A DNA stretch of 64,000 nt, from NCBI GenBank assembly GCA_002633005.1, contig NMRA01000337.1, positions 370,380 to 434,379 on the forward strand. Direction: 5' to 3'. The notes under the pieces were generated by a model. That model did no database searches. It was given only the letters and a program-made list of their open reading frames with translations, and was not told where the DNA came from. Shown here piece after piece: positions 34,082-47,389 of the stretch. The translations under genes and the position numbers were made by a program. The DNA comes from Phoronis australis. Its lineage: Eukaryota > Phoronida > Phoronidae. The first letter of the stretch is position 1. Each line of letters opens with the position of its first letter.

Positions 34082-36514
34082 AACAGTCAATGAAGTTTCT
34101 ACAAATATTATGTATAAGTCGTTATATGTGAAATAGGTTACGTAATACTTTATTGGAAACAATGAAATCTTTAGTCTTTCCAAACTATATCTCAAAACAT
34201 ATGGGGTAGTTTGATCTTTAAATTGAATGAGCGATATGTTTTGTAAATGTTGATATTTTTATCATGACATCCTAGTAGCGTGAGAAAAATATGGATTACC
34301 TACATAAGGTCATAATTATTGGAAATAAAAAATACTTTTTAACTCAGGAGGTAATGCAAGAATGACATTAAGCTTTCAAACTGGATAAATTAAGTAGTTT
34401 TGAAACAAGCAATTAAGTTGAAAGCTCAAAATAATACATCTTCTGAAACAAATGCATAACTTTCATACTCAAGGAAATAACTAATTTACTACATTTTCTA
34501 TGATGAAATATTCTTCTTACCAAAACTGCTCTGCCTCCTTGACAGACAAATACTCCTCACAACTAATTAAACAGATTTATGTTCTTCCACACAGACTGTT
34601 ATCGGACATCCTTTTGCTGGAACCCTTTAATGTCATTGTATTTATAGAATGGTATTTACACATACTGTCTTGAAAAGGTGAAATAAATAAATAGGGCCAC
34701 GTGTGCATCTTGTGGAGATGTTGAAACCATCAAAGATATACTTATTGTCAATGAATGTAGAAATGTGATTTTGTGAAAATGTTGCATTACGAGAGCCAGA
34801 AACTTTTAGTTTATTTAACTACAAAATGTAACTTAATCTTTGACAAAAATGTAATTTTGACAAAATATTTTGGAAATAATTTTGAGGAAATTTAAACTGT
34901 ATTTAGGATTATGAATAGGTAAATGCTCTAGAGATAAGAATATCCCCATGTAACTATTATCTGTAGAAAAACTTAATTTCAAGATATGCGCAACAGCCGT
35001 GTATATCAACAGTTTTTCGGAAATCCTTTGCATATAAAATATTTATCTAAAGCAACTATTTAACTAAGATGCATGTGTGAGTGTACATGGTGTTTTTTTG
35101 TTTTGTTACAAACATGCATATGTTTCAGTTGATGTAGAAATAAAATAAATAAAAGACTTGCACCTATGATTTACATAAATTTTGTAGCGCTTTACACCTG
35201 CTGCTTAAGTGAAAGGTATGAGCAATGGTACACCGCCAAGCCACGCCATAACCTCGTTAGCATCAACACACCTTTACAAATGAGTTTCTCACCTGGCTTT
35301 CTTCGTATGCACAAGGTTTAAGCTCCTTGAGATTTACTTAGAAAAGACTTATGTCAAGAATTGAGACTAAAATCAATTGTGAAGGCCAGGTTTTATATTT
35401 CCCACCATTCAAGAGTGTTTGCCACATTTGCAATGATCAATTAGTCTTGACAGACACAGCACTGCCCGGCCTGTCTCCAAGGGCTACAGAACAGTTGTCA
35501 ACAAATGTCGGAGAAAGACAATCAGAGAACAGCATATGCAACGTTTTACTGATTAAAAAATAAACTTTTAAACTAGGCCTTCTTTCATATTGTATTTTTG
35601 TGATCACCACGTGACGCTAGTTTTATCTTGCTTTGAAATTTTTGGCCACCAGGTGGTACTGCACATATGCTCACCTTAAGACATTCCATTCCAGTATAAA
35701 ATTGCACAACAGAATTATTAGCAATGTTATAAGAATGAGTGAATTTCAACCACACACTGACCCAAATGGGCTGTGTGCAGCAACATCAAAGGCTTTGCGG
35801 GCACCTACACATGCAGCTGCCAGAGTGACCCATAATGCAGAATCAATGAGGTTTCTTTGACCGTAATGTTACCTGGTGGTAAACTGGTGAACAACCTTGC
35901 CCAAATTATTGTTGAATTCATAAAAAGATGCCTGAACTTTCAACTGTCTGTAGGATGACTGATTGTAACAAGAGAAATGCAATGTGATCTTAATCCTGTT
36001 CTTAAGTTAAAACAAGCATCTTGAATTACATAGCCACACTTGAATCTCTTTTATTTAGCCACAATGCCATATGACAAGCACCTTCAGTATCTTATGTAAT
36101 TAGTCGGTGTCTTGGTTTTTCCAAGTTTTTCTCGAGTACGTTACTGTATTCAACCTTTCGATGCCAGCAGTTTTGTGGGCTGCAAGTCCCTCAGTAAAAA
36201 GTTGGAAAAACTTGACAAGTATGCATGGATACGTATCTTTGAGACTACCGTAATCCCCAAAATGAGGCCTACCTCCAGGACAAAGAGGAGTTCCATGCAG
36301 GATTATTGTAATGCTTAAATTAAAACTGGTTTACAATAAATTGGCTGGACTTCCCCCGATGGTCACAGTGCTTCAGTTACTGAAGCATTGTGGGTAGTTT
36401 TCAAGCCTATAAATCATTTCTAATCTGAGTGCAGAATTGGTGACACTCATTCCCTTATGGAAAGAGGCACAAATTATAAGTACTTTTTACAGACGCCCCA
36501 TTAAAATGAATTAC
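34082..36514. other. Cav3 intron, no recognised content
   Basis: This AT-rich sequence between the foldback element and the domain I S5 exon shows no repeat array or coding-like frame that I can support. Confidence 0.45.
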
Positions 36515-36686
36515 CTTGCATAAGAAGAATTGTTGTCGAGGCTGAAGACACACCGTTGCCTCAGTAGCCCAGCCCACAGCTGTACACCGATGATACCGAA
36601 TATGAAGAAGACAAAGAAACACAGGAGAAGAACGTTACCCAACATTGGAAGTGTGTCCAAGAGTAACATTACTAATATACGGAGGC
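36515..36686 (-). CDS. Cav3: Cav3 exon: domain I S4-S5 linker and S5
   Basis: This exon encodes the domain I S4-S5 linker, S5 and the start of the extracellular turret. It enters in phase 1 after acceptor ttgtgttgcag and leaves in phase 2 at gtaatt. The 56 full codons include [20 protein letters not shown] and [16 protein letters not shown], which are near-invariant in Cav3 channels. The end, LDNNSSYA, begins the turret and carries a potential N-glycosylation site (NSS). The downstream intron is about 4 kb and contains a 513-bp foldback element. Confidence 0.95.
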
Positions 36687-37679
36687 CTGCAACACAAGGC
36701 AAAGCTTGGTTAAAAACATTTAGAATACCAACACAAAGCGCCTTCAACAGCACTTCAACATAAAAAGACTAGAAGTGCCCTCTACAGCATTCCTTCATAA
36801 ACAATACTATGAATGAATTAAGAGCTACCTGTGAAAAGTCTTTACAAAAACAATGCTCTTTTTACCTTGGGAAACATCACTTCTAAAAACCAAACTTAAC
36901 ACCACAATGGCTGCACTTGGGTTTACTGGTTCTGCCAGTCAATCAGCCAAGACATCTGATTGGTCTGTAAGCCCAAAGTCCTCATCAAGAACCAATCAGA
37001 TGTCTCGGTGGAACCGATGAAGTTAATCGAGTGCAGCCAACGCAGCCCAGTATAAAAAACTTCACACAATAATTAACGGATAGCTTGTGGAAGTTGAGAG
37101 TTCTAGTGACATAGAAGCATTAAGATTTGGATGGTAACTAAAAGACATTGTTTTACAAACTTGCCCCACACAAAACTAGGTAACTTTCTCATTTTAATGG
37201 CATTGCAAATTAAACATTTCATTTCAAGACACCTAGACATCCCTGACCCATCAGATGAAAATTTAAGGAAAATGATTAATTTAACTATAAACTCTACCCC
37301 AAAGTTATCCCCTGAGAGTCAAAAATTTTGCAATTCCCACAAGACACCATGACTTTCATTTTGCCTCCCACCAATTCCTCACACAATTTCATGTTTCCAT
37401 CTGCCATTCCCCCAATAATTTCAGCAATCAAAAATAGATCAAAAATCAAGTTCCAATCATTTATAAATCGATTTGTAGCCAGTCATGCAACATTCCCAAG
37501 TTTTCTGAAGCCATGTGTACATATGTAACCCTTCCTATAGCCCAGGTGACACATGCATAATTATGACATGTATTACCTTACAAGAAAACTGTCTACTGAT
37601 AAGAGGCTCTCTTAAATTTAGAACAGTCAAACTTCTGAGAAAGAGGTCAAATTTCACCATCTGTGACAACAGGGATGAC

Positions 37680-37854
37680 TACAGTATATGGCAAAAGTAA
37701 TCAGACAAAATTATAGGGTGGCTGAGCCAATTTACTAACTTTCCTTTTAATTTCCCTTCATTCTCAGTCATGAGAGAAGACTAACTCTGAAGATAAGCCA
37801 CCATGACCAAAAATTCCAGGTCATTTTGTCTAAATACTTTTGGCTCATACTGTA
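37680..37854. mobile_element. 175-bp mariner-type MITE, copy 1
   Basis: It begins TACAGTATATGGCAAAAGTA and ends with the approximate complement (TACTTTTGGCTCATACTGTA), with ~30-bp inverted termini. The TA at each end fits a Tc1/mariner-type target. A second copy is at 40157-40312. Confidence 0.75.
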
Positions 37855-38159
37855 TTTTTCTTTGCAGAAATGTTTCCAACACTGTATCTTAATGATCGAA
37901 ACTTCAACATGCCTCAAAATTTCAAGGACACTACTTTCAGTTAACAAATTTCCACAACCGAAAAGATGTTGTATGATTAGATGATTCTTAATGTGATGTA
38001 CAGAAATGCTAATAAGAAGTCAATAAAATCAAGACATTCAACGTGTTTCCATGGCGTCATGTTAAACAATATAATCATGCTCATTACTTTAGAAAATAAA
38101 TATTCACAATAAATTCTGGTTACATGAATAACAGAAAGGCTTTTCCAAACAAAACATAC

Positions 38160-38257
38160 TTGGTATTCTGTTGATAGCACGAAGTGGACGCAGCACCCTA
38201 ATTGTCCGAATTGCCGTCAGACTAAGGTTTTCTGTGGCCACCGCGTATTCAATAGTC
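38160..38257 (-). CDS. Cav3: Cav3 exon: domain I end of S3 and S4 voltage sensor
   Basis: This exon encodes the end of S3, the S3-S4 loop and the S4 voltage sensor of domain I. It begins in phase 2 after the acceptor tttcaatacag and ends in phase 1 at donor gtatgt. The 32 codons contain [17 protein letters not shown] followed by the S4 arginine ladder [12 protein letters not shown], which is close to the family sequence. The final A joins GC of the next exon to make Ser, giving the conserved INRIPS-LRILV junction. It is the most 5' exon I can place. Preceding exons with S1-S3 should end in phase 2 and were not found on the minus strand up to the end of the window. Confidence 0.93.
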
Positions 38258-38841
38258 CTGTATTGAAAGAACATCTAGATGAGAAACAACATTCTACATT
38301 TGTACAAATACATACGGTAGTACTTTTATTTATGTAGGTTTTGACACATAATCTGAGACTTCAGGCAACACTTACATAAACTAGACCCTAATGATTAATC
38401 TAGCATCTCTAGGAACTGATATAAAAATTAGAGCCATCATTCAGTTGAGTCGCCAAAGACGATTGAAAGTATGCATTAGCAGCAGACGTACAATAGCAAA
38501 CGATTCAGTCAGTGACTGGCAGCCATTGTAACACACAATGATATGCACAGATTAAACTCATTACTTAATCATGCTCAAAATTGATTATAGCAGACTTACT
38601 TCTGAATACTGCAAATCAAGCTAAGTGACAAACATTCAATGTGAACAATTTCTTGCCTCAGGTGATGTGGTTTTTAGAATTGAACATTGTTTTAATGAAC
38701 ACAGGCATTTGTTGTCCTGCGCACCTGCTTCACTATAAGCTACTGGTGGCCTTTAACTCATTTGCGCCAGTATTGAAACAAGTGTAGTAAAATTCAGTTT
38801 GAATGGTTTTGTCATGAAATTATTATGACACGTCCCGGCTT

Positions 38842-39073
38842 CGGCAAAATATCACCAATTTAGGGCACAATATCGTGGACGAGCCAAATTTTATTTTTAA
38901 TTTTTTTTTTTCACAAAATACAAGCCTTGTCATTTTTAATTGGGCACCTTAACAACCAACCAACCAGCAAAGTTTTGAGAAATTGTGTGTATTCCCAACA
39001 ATGTTAGAACACTTTAAAAATGAAAAATCGATTTCCACAAACATTTTTGTCTGAAACTGATGATATTTTAACG
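38842..39073. mobile_element. ~230-bp MITE (AAAATATCACCAATTT termini)
   Basis: The left end CGGCAAAATATCACCAATTT matches the complement of the right end. Internal blocks (CAACAATGTTAGAA) are shared with 46134-46670 and 5871-5965. Confidence 0.65.
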
Positions 39074-40156
39074 CTACATAGTCTTAAGGACACCAGAATT
39101 GGCCAAGTGAAGCCAACAATAATATTGGGAGATGTGTGGTTACAAGCCTTCAAGTTATGTGAAAAGATAACTGACACGAGCAACTTAAAGTGATCAAAAT
39201 GGCCAAGAACTGCTTGGTGAAAATTCAAGTTACATACATCAAAAGAAATTTTCTGACTGATGTTCGTTTAAATGACAAAAGGCCTTTTCACGTGTCATTT
39301 TTACAAAGATAAATTAATCACATAAAGAAAAATTTACCAAATCATTAGCTGTGTTCACAAGGAAGAGCGTAATTTTTTTGAGAAAATTTTGCAAAGACTC
39401 ATGAACGGGCCTTAAGTGGCAACAAACCCGTGTTCCATCGAAGAAACAAGTTTCAATTTAGACCACGTACTGCTACAGAATTGGTCTTAATGTGTACTGT
39501 ACTCAAGATTGCTTTTGGTCATGCAGAGATTGTGGTGCATGGAGCGTGTGGAGGAGGCAGAAATAGCTTTCACTGTCAGAAGTGTCTACTTCCATTACTC
39601 AAGGTTGTGAGTTTGAGTCTCACTCCAGGGCCACACTGCTAGAGACCCGAGTCAGGTCTCAAGTTCCTCAGCTTGGTTTTAACTATGTCATTAAAAAAGC
39701 ACAAAAATGGTTCCAGGTGATCAGTGCAATGGACCCACCTGCGCATGTCTGGTACAACGTGTAACAGACCGCCTACAATTACTTAATCTCTAGCAACAAA
39801 CAACTGTCAGTTGTTTACAAGCCTGCACACCTATTGACTAATGATTTGAGACCAATTTCATGGTAGGTAGTCTAAATAAAAACTAGTTTTTGTGATGGAA
39901 GGTGGGTTTATTACCACATTAAAATTAAACACAATCAAACTTAACACATTCACACTTAAACACATTCAAACTTAAACAATAAAAATAACTGCTCAACAAA
40001 CTGAACAGGTTGCACCCCATACATACAGTAATCAAACAATACAGCTACAGTACAAAACAAAAGTAATTGACAAAATACTGTTTTCCTGTCATGATGGCTA
40101 ATTATGTTAAGAACAAACATCACTCTTAATAACGTTTAGGGCGACAGAAGTCTAAT

Positions 40157-40312
40157 TACAGTATGACTCAAACACCTTACTAACTTTCCAGTTAATTCCT
40201 CTTCTTCTCTGTCATGAGGGGAGACAACTCTGACGATGAATTCAGCTTGCGCCCAGCCATCATGACAGAGAATTATGGGTCATTTTGTCAGAATACTTTT
40301 GGCTTATACTGT
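40157..40312. mobile_element. Mariner-type MITE, copy 2
   Basis: It shares CTTACTAACTTTCC, TCTGTCATGA, CATTTTGTC and AATACTTTTGGCT with the copy at 37680-37854. Its left terminus is diverged. Confidence 0.65.
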
Positions 40313-40664
40313 TGTCATGCGCAAGCACATGGGCGGCACACCATAGGGGGCTGGGGGGGGGCTATAGCTCGCACTTCCTTTAGTGGTGCGCTACCCATGA
40401 GGCAATAAGGAGTCTTTAATTGCATATGTATTCAAGCACTTGCCATAAGGCCTGTGCTATGAACCACAGCGAATATTTATAGAAAACAGGTGGCTGGGGT
40501 AAAAGTTAGAACAGAGAAATCAGTGAAGAAGTAAAATACTACATAAGATGGCAGACAGTCAATGCATGCAGCATCATGACGAGAACAATGTCCCCATGCA
40601 GAACACAGAAAGATCAGCCATCAAGCATGCACAGATAACGTCTCCCTGGTAATTTACCATACTC

Positions 40665-40720
40665 ATCGGGTTATCGCCCAGAGCACTTACATTTTGGGGA
40701 TTTCACCGAAAGCGATATGC
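40665..40720. repeat. Lone terminus related to the CCGTACTCGTCCGCG transposon
   Basis: TACCATACTCATCGGGTTAT, then CGCCCAGAGCACTTA, aligns with the left end of the elements at 6574 and 57561. No matching opposite end is visible nearby. Confidence 0.5.
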
Positions 40721-41399
40721 TATTTTTTAAAAATGCATTAAGGGGAGGTTTTCCGCTCATAAACATCTTAAGAAATCACAGAAAAGAGTGGACTTGTAAT
40801 TTAACATTCTACTGTACATTTTGGTAATGAGATTTTAACTTCAGCGTGATTGGATAGGGCGTACCTCGAGAATATTTAATTAACGCAAAAGCTTTCCAAA
40901 TTTAAGCATTAATTTAATTTTGAGGCTCATTTTCAGCTCTGTGTTTTTGTATGATTCGCATAGTTATACTTACACAAGTTGTAGTGCATCTGTGCTTTCA
41001 TATGATGACCCCATTAGTGGCAAGTACGTTTTTTTGTTAAAAGTATTTTACACATCAAATTATACGGGAAGTCACCAAATGCTTACCAGTGAAAAATCCA
41101 ACCCACAATGTACTTGAAAAAAGACAGCAGTGCCGTAGATGAAATGCTCTGAATTGGTGAATCAAAAACTCAGGATATGGGCATAAGCTGAGCACAGGTG
41201 ATTACAAAATATTTGAGGAGTTAGGGAACAGGCATTTACCAGAATGGCCGATTCACAAAAAGAGCATGAACCAAAAGAACCATTTCACATCTTCTTACGT
41301 AAAAAGCACAATGCGGAGTGTTCATATGTGCTCACCGTGCATCGGAAGTTGTGAAGAAATAAAGGGTGGTCATTTCTAAAAAAATGTTTCCATAGTAGT

Positions 41400-41935
41400 T
41401 GGATTCATCTGAAAATCAACATTAGATGTGTAGGCTCTCCTCATTAGGAACACATAGGAGGAATTTAATGAAGATTTATCAAAGCACTTGGAGGCAATAA
41501 CAATTTGACACCACAGTAGTAAGATCCGTCCAAAATAAGCAACAACCATTCAAGACCTGGTCTGGGGCAAAAATCTCACATTCATTAGGTCACTTCATGT
41601 GACCAACTGGTGGCATGCAGACCAGATTTAAAAACGTTTGTGATTGATAGAAATCTATTTGCCAAATTCCATGATTATTTGTGTTAAATTCGAAGATTAC
41701 AAAGGGAGTGTAAAAAGTTAAAACTGCCACAAGGGGGCAAAGCAGTTGTCGAATCTTTCCGAAACTTGTAATTTGTCATCAGCACCATAGTAACACATCT
41801 GCCAACTTCTATGAAAATTTTCCAAGGAATTTTGCAGATACAATAGCGAAAGAGGGCGCCTAGACAGAGATTACAACACACTGGCATATATCCATATATA
41901 GATAGGTATATATGCAGGTGCATAACAAGAAATTT
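41400..41935. repeat. GCCACTAGG-family interspersed repeat, degraded copy
   Basis: Family segments are recognisable (GATAGAAATCTATTTGCC, AAACTGCCACAAGGGGGC) and the copy ends in GGTGCATAACAAG after ATATA-rich sequence. Confidence 0.55.
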
Positions 41936-42098
41936 TCATGGCTGGATATTTGGTTTTAAGTGCTCTTGAAACTGACTGTTCATCACCCAAATGGATGTGA
42001 ATGATGAACGATGAACGTTTGAGAGCTAATTAAAATGCTCCTTAGATGGGGCGGAGGGGGTTTCACAAAGACTAGCACTTGGAAGTCTCAAACGTATA

Positions 42099-42116
42099 NN
42101 NNNNNNNNNNNNNNNN
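42099..42116. other. Short assembly gap (18 Ns)
   Basis: Ns are followed by a run of Gs. The gap length may be nominal; it could hide more sequence, including missing 5' exons of the channel gene. Confidence 0.95.
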
Positions 42117-45100
42117 GGGGGGGGTGTGTGATTAAGAACATCATTGGCGGCTAAAATAAACTTTGGAAACTTCAAATGTGGGCGTTAACACGAGAGTACA
42201 GTAGGTGCAAACCTGAGCATTTCTGATGGAATTCGGTATGACTAAAAACTGATATTTTAACATAATAAATAATTTAGGACAGCACAAAATGAAAAATAAA
42301 AAATAAGAGATGTGATTTGGCACAGTTTGTACTGAGTAGTTGTACGGAAAGTATTACCATGTTAACAAACGGAATAACCTCTTTGAATGAAAAATGGCAA
42401 TTTCAGTAATTTAATGCGTGGAATTTCAAATAACTTTAACATATATGGCAAAGAGGCCAAAAACTGTCCATTAATACTGCGACTATGATTGATTCTAAGC
42501 CTGAATAGATTAAATATTTGTATATTCATCAAGAGGCTGTAACTAAGTAATGACTATCAGCCATTTGATCTGTTGTCTTAGCGCTATCAATCGGAGAAAA
42601 ATGGAACATTGTTATATAAAACCCGGTCTCAGAACATGTTATCTGAGCTAACCATTAGGCCAACATTTCAATGAAAGGGTCTAATGTGACTGTAGACCAC
42701 AGTGTAACAAGACCGAGATTTGGCTCCCAACTGTCTTATGTACAAACTATCACTGGTCATTTGTCAGTTTGCAGCATCACCAGAGGACAAGTACATCATG
42801 CTGGGGCAGCAAGCCACCATCTCACACTAACATAATGGAACAGTAAACCAACAGCAAAATTACTTAACACAGTAACAGTTGCAATGCATCACTAGTTTCC
42901 ATGGCAACCCATTTACAGTCTGCTACATATTAGGCTATAGTGTGGTATCTTCATTATACAAGATGACATGACATACGTACAGATTAGTTATATGTCAAGA
43001 CTACAGGTATGAAAATGTTGACAACAACCCAAGATGTGAAATGAAGACAACACAGTAAAATAAATTGGTATGATTTTCGAAAATAATTACAAAACCAAAA
43101 AACATGGGTAGCAATGCATAGCAACTGCTGGGAGTCACGATATGCAAAGAGTATGCACACGCTGACATGCATCAGAGGCTATGAATACAGTGAGAGGCTA
43201 AAATCTTACTTGTTGGCAATATACTCGGCAACTCTTAGTTATGAAAAATGAAAATAATCGTATATAAGATTAAAGAATGCATTATTGATTGAAATAGTCG
43301 GTTACTATAGCAACACAATACACAGCCAAGATTGGACACTACATAAAGAATGGGGGTGTGGCCAGGGACCACTCAGCAGACCACGCCCATCATAACAAGT
43401 AAAACTTTGCCCAAAAGCACCGATTTGTCAAGCAAGTGAGAAATCAAATCCAATCTGAACACAGAGGCCATTTTGCAGAAATAATGTCAAAAACAAGCGG
43501 TTTAAGAAACCTTTATTGCTTGTCTACCACCCAACACAGACTTTGAGCTCTGGTCTCATATGTAAGAGTTCTTAGTTCAACTCAGTGATAGACTGCCCTT
43601 GGGTAACACTGTTATCACTAGTGACATCTGTAATTGACTGATTTTAGACTAGATAACCAAATAGAATCCCATCCAAGTAAGGAATATTAGGGGACCGCCA
43701 CGATTAAATGGAATTAATTCAATGTTTTCTTCTTTTCTTAGGTAAACAGGGTGAAATTCAACTTTAAGAAAGCCAAATACAGCCACTCTAACACCAGTTA
43801 GCAGACTATAAGGCAGACAAATGAAATTTTATTTTGTCAAATTTCTCAACAAAAATAAATATTAAGAAAACAATAATACATTATTCGCTTGATTTGTAGC
43901 GTGTCATAAAATAACATTGGGAAAGTTTTTATTTCTTATAGCTTCAGCTTTTGAACAAGCAAAATACAAGTTTGACAGCTACTGCGTGAAGTACTAAAGA
44001 AGAATTATCATTTGAAAGGTTGCATAAGGCAACTAATTGCCTATCATAGCTACCAAGGGACACATTCATCAAATATTTTCTTAACTACTAAATTTTATCC
44101 TTGGTCACCACAGATGTTGCAAGCTTAAAATAAAGACTGAACGTAACTAACGGTAAGTCACATGGCCAATTTTTTTCTAAAAAATTTCATGGAAATCGTC
44201 ATAACAAGCACAATATAAAATTTTTTGCACAAATCTTGCAATTTTGTTTAGTGTTCATTCAGCTAGCTAAAAACAGTATCTGGTATTTTCTTTCAAAGCT
44301 TCTTAGAAAGAGATCTAGGCAGTTGAGGAATGTTTAAATCTTTGCGTTTCACCCTGAATTCTCAGCCAAACGGATTTAAAAGAAATTCTTCTTTTGTAGT
44401 TAATGGAGTGCTTAATGAGACTTTGCAAGATTGTAAGCAAAACTTCAAGGCTGCGCAAGTTGAGACTATGTCTGTAAAAAGAGGCCATGTGACAACCAAA
44501 AGCATGTGCTCACATGGGATTCCAAAAATATACAGTTCCATGGGTTAAAACTGCATTTCGTCCCGTTTAGCTGAATAAAAAACGAAAATCGAATTGGGCC
44601 TTTCATTCACATCAAATCGGTTTCATAACATTCCTTACCGAAATTAAGGACAAAAACCCCCATCAGAAACTCGAGAAAACTCAAGAAAATGTTTCAAAAT
44701 TTACTTATGTTGACCAACCCAAAAATTATGAATTCAAAAATGGCGCATGTTTGGACTGTGGCTTGAGTTGACGGCTTATTTGACAACATTTTCGTGGAAT
44801 GAGCGTGGTTATGTTTAAAAACCTGGGCTTTGGCAAAGCGCTTTGGTTCAGAATTCAACATTGACAGCTAAGCAGTGGCAAAATGCCGTAGCAGTAATAT
44901 TTGAATAAATGTGACCATTGGTAACAAAGGCCTAGTCATTTACCATAAAACAGACTTTACAGCCCATGAAAATTTCCTACGCTATCACTCAGTGGCACTC
45001 GGGTGTAACACAGTGTCACACTCAAGTCTAGATTGTGGTAATTTACCATGGGTGCTTAGAGTCATAACACTAAAGTGAGATGACGTCATAAGACTAAATT

Positions 45101-46133
45101 CATTGTTATTTGCTGCACTAAATTCTCCATAAATTGGCTTACTGTGCACCAATTCTGATAATTCAAAGTCGGATAACAGTTATTTTTCAATTTTTTAAAA
45201 GGGTAACGGTGGTCAGTTGTCTATAGTCTTCATGAAATTTGTACGCATGAGAGGCACATACTAGTTATGATCATGTTAACGACAAGTCAAGTATTAGACA
45301 GTATAGTTGTTAATCATCTGCAGCCAATAATTGTATAGATGTGAACTGGATTACAACATTAATGGTGTTACATTTTTTATTAAAGTGCTATTGTACACAA
45401 GCTAGAACAATCACAGGTTCTGGTTTTTGGTCACTAGAGGTGAGTGACACAAAATTTCTTTCAAAAGCACAAAGGTTAGGGTGTTACTTTTTCAACTGTG
45501 CTGACTATTCACACCTGGTTATTATGCACTTTCCAACAGATCATTAGACCACCCTCACAGAGGATCATAACCATGGTGCAGTTATACCTTTTACAACTGG
45601 TTTTAAACTGTTCGCATATTTTAAACCTGGTCTGAAAGTTATAACCACTTTAGTGTGAACAGGGCATTTGATCCATGGCTAGACAAGCTGAAACACACGG
45701 GCAATCTTACCACATTTCAACATTGCAAACACAGTTAGATCAATAACCTACGACACACACACCACTTATTTCAGGTTATTTCCACAAAACACCTCAGCGT
45801 CTGTGTCCAGATTGGTAAAAAACTGATTATACCAAGAAAAAAAAGAAATGTATTACCAGTTAACAACAACCATACTGCCAGAGAAATGAAAAGATACGAA
45901 AAGTGCAAAACAACAAATGAACTAACAAAATCGACCAAATAACCCATTTCTGAGTAAAACAAATAATGCAATGGAGGGAAGACATTATATAGCAGAGGTA
46001 TGAAACTAAATAGTTGACAGAAACCAACTGTTATAGTTACAACAAGTCTGTTTAGTATGCACAATATCTAACTTGTGACATTCCTTAAGACTGGTGATTA
46101 TGTTCCCACAATATCCCTGATACAAGTATGACA
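42117..46133. other. Four kilobases without recognised features
   Basis: No coding-like frame, tandem array or clear inverted-repeat element was seen on either strand in this AT-rich stretch upstream of the channel exons. Confidence 0.4.
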
Positions 46134-46670
46134 TACTGTAAAAACTCACCAATTTAAAACAAAATATGGTGGACAAGTGAAATTTATTTTATTAATTTTT
46201 CATAAATTATGCATAGTGCCAAAATGATGCTTTGCCATATTCAAATTGTATACCATAGCTTTTCCAACAGTATACCATGGCTATTCAAGCAGTATACCAT
46301 GGCTATTCAAGCAGTATACCATGGCTATTCAAGCAGTATACCATGGCTATTCAAATAGTATACCATACCTATTCAAGTAGTATATCATACCTCTTCAAAT
46401 AGTATACCATGGCTATTCAAAGAGAATACCATGGCTATTCATACAATATATCATACCTATTCAAAAAGTATACCATAGCTATTCAAGTAGTATACCATAG
46501 CTATTCAAGTAGTATACCATAGCTATTCAAATTGTATAACATAGCTACTAACAGACAAAATTTTAAAAACTATAGTAACCATTCACAACAATGTTAGAAG
46601 TCCTTGGAAAATGAAAAAAAGTACTATCTTGGAGATTATTTTTGTTCAAAATTGGTGAGATTTTACCGTA
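46134..46670. mobile_element. MITE (TACTGTAAAAACTCACCAAT termini) with a nested minisatellite
   Basis: The left end matches the complement of the right end (AAAATTGGTGAGATTTTACC, then GTA). Inside, at about 46235-46545, is a 22-bp tandem array (AGTATACCATGGCTATTCAA type, about 14 copies) that seems to have expanded within the element. Confidence 0.7.
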
Positions 46671-46842
46671 CTTAAAAAACTCCATTTTATGATTGTATGG
46701 AGCTAAGAACATATTTTTATAAAATATTGCAGTAAAGGGGAAGATCTGACACAGTTCATTACTATGGGACAGTGAAAAACTTGCATGTTTAAAACATGTG
46801 GTCACATTGGTGGATCTAGGATGTCATAAAGGGAAGCTTAAC

Positions 46843-47055
46843 AACAAATTAGAAGGAAAAATGTCTGCACAGAACCCAATAGCTGTGCCATTGACATTTT
46901 TTGGCCATGGCCCAAGTATGGTGGTTCCGTATCAACCAGCCAATTCTGAACCCGACAAGGATAAGCAGGCTACAGAGACATGTTGCATAAAATTTCAGGA
47001 TTCTTTTCATTGTTTCAAAAAAATAGTTGATAAGATACTGGAGAATGTTTACTAG
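46843..47055 (+). other. Unrecognised open frame, plus strand
   Basis: A frame ending in a stop at 47055 has protein-like composition (KMSAQNPIAVPLTFFGHGP, then FHCFKKIVDKILENVY) but matches no family I know. There is no supporting splice or promoter signal. It may be a transposon remnant, since the region is repeat-rich. Confidence 0.15.
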
Positions 47056-47389
47056 AACAGTAACTGGTTGATAATGTCCCAGAATAATACCCTCACTCAA
47101 TTTTATATCAACAAGTCACCAAGGACATTCAGCTCAACCATAAGAATGCTGTTGGTAAGTACTGTTTTTACTAATAATGAATTACAACAAGAATAATGTA
47201 CACGCACAGTACCACAAACAGTAGACTTCTAAGGGGATTATTATTGATGTAATATAACAAAGTCAAAGATGAAAATGAACTTGTGTTGTCGCTTCCCATC
47301 CCTACAGTCAACCTCATCATCAAGGTCCATTAAATTATGAGTCCACCAGTTGTGACAATAATCAACAGAAATGTTATTTTTTTGACAAA

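Larger units (their letters stand above)
1..38257 (-). other. Cav3: Partial Cav3 (T-type) calcium channel alpha-1 gene, domain I S4 to II-III linker
   Basis: This is the extent of the recognisable gene, transcribed from 38257 towards 1. The product is the pore-forming subunit of a low-voltage-activated calcium channel in the plasma membrane. The exons listed separately join in order with matching phases (2/1, 1/2, 2/0, 0/0, 0/1, 1/1, 1/0, 0/2, 2/2, 2/0, 0/0, 0/1, 1/0, 0/1, 1/2, 2/-). Cav3 identity rests on the domain I S6 block [13 protein letters not shown] followed by the gating brake, the domain II filter QEDW, and the II-III linker motif IITHTAATP. Filter residues seen are EGW (domain I) and EDW (domain II), as expected for the EEDD signature of T-type channels. 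No L-type AID beta-subunit site is seen after domain I. The N-terminus with domain I S1-S3 is not found, and domains III-IV lie outside the window. The assignment to Cav3 is certain, but I cannot match it to a single vertebrate paralogue. Confidence 0.95.
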
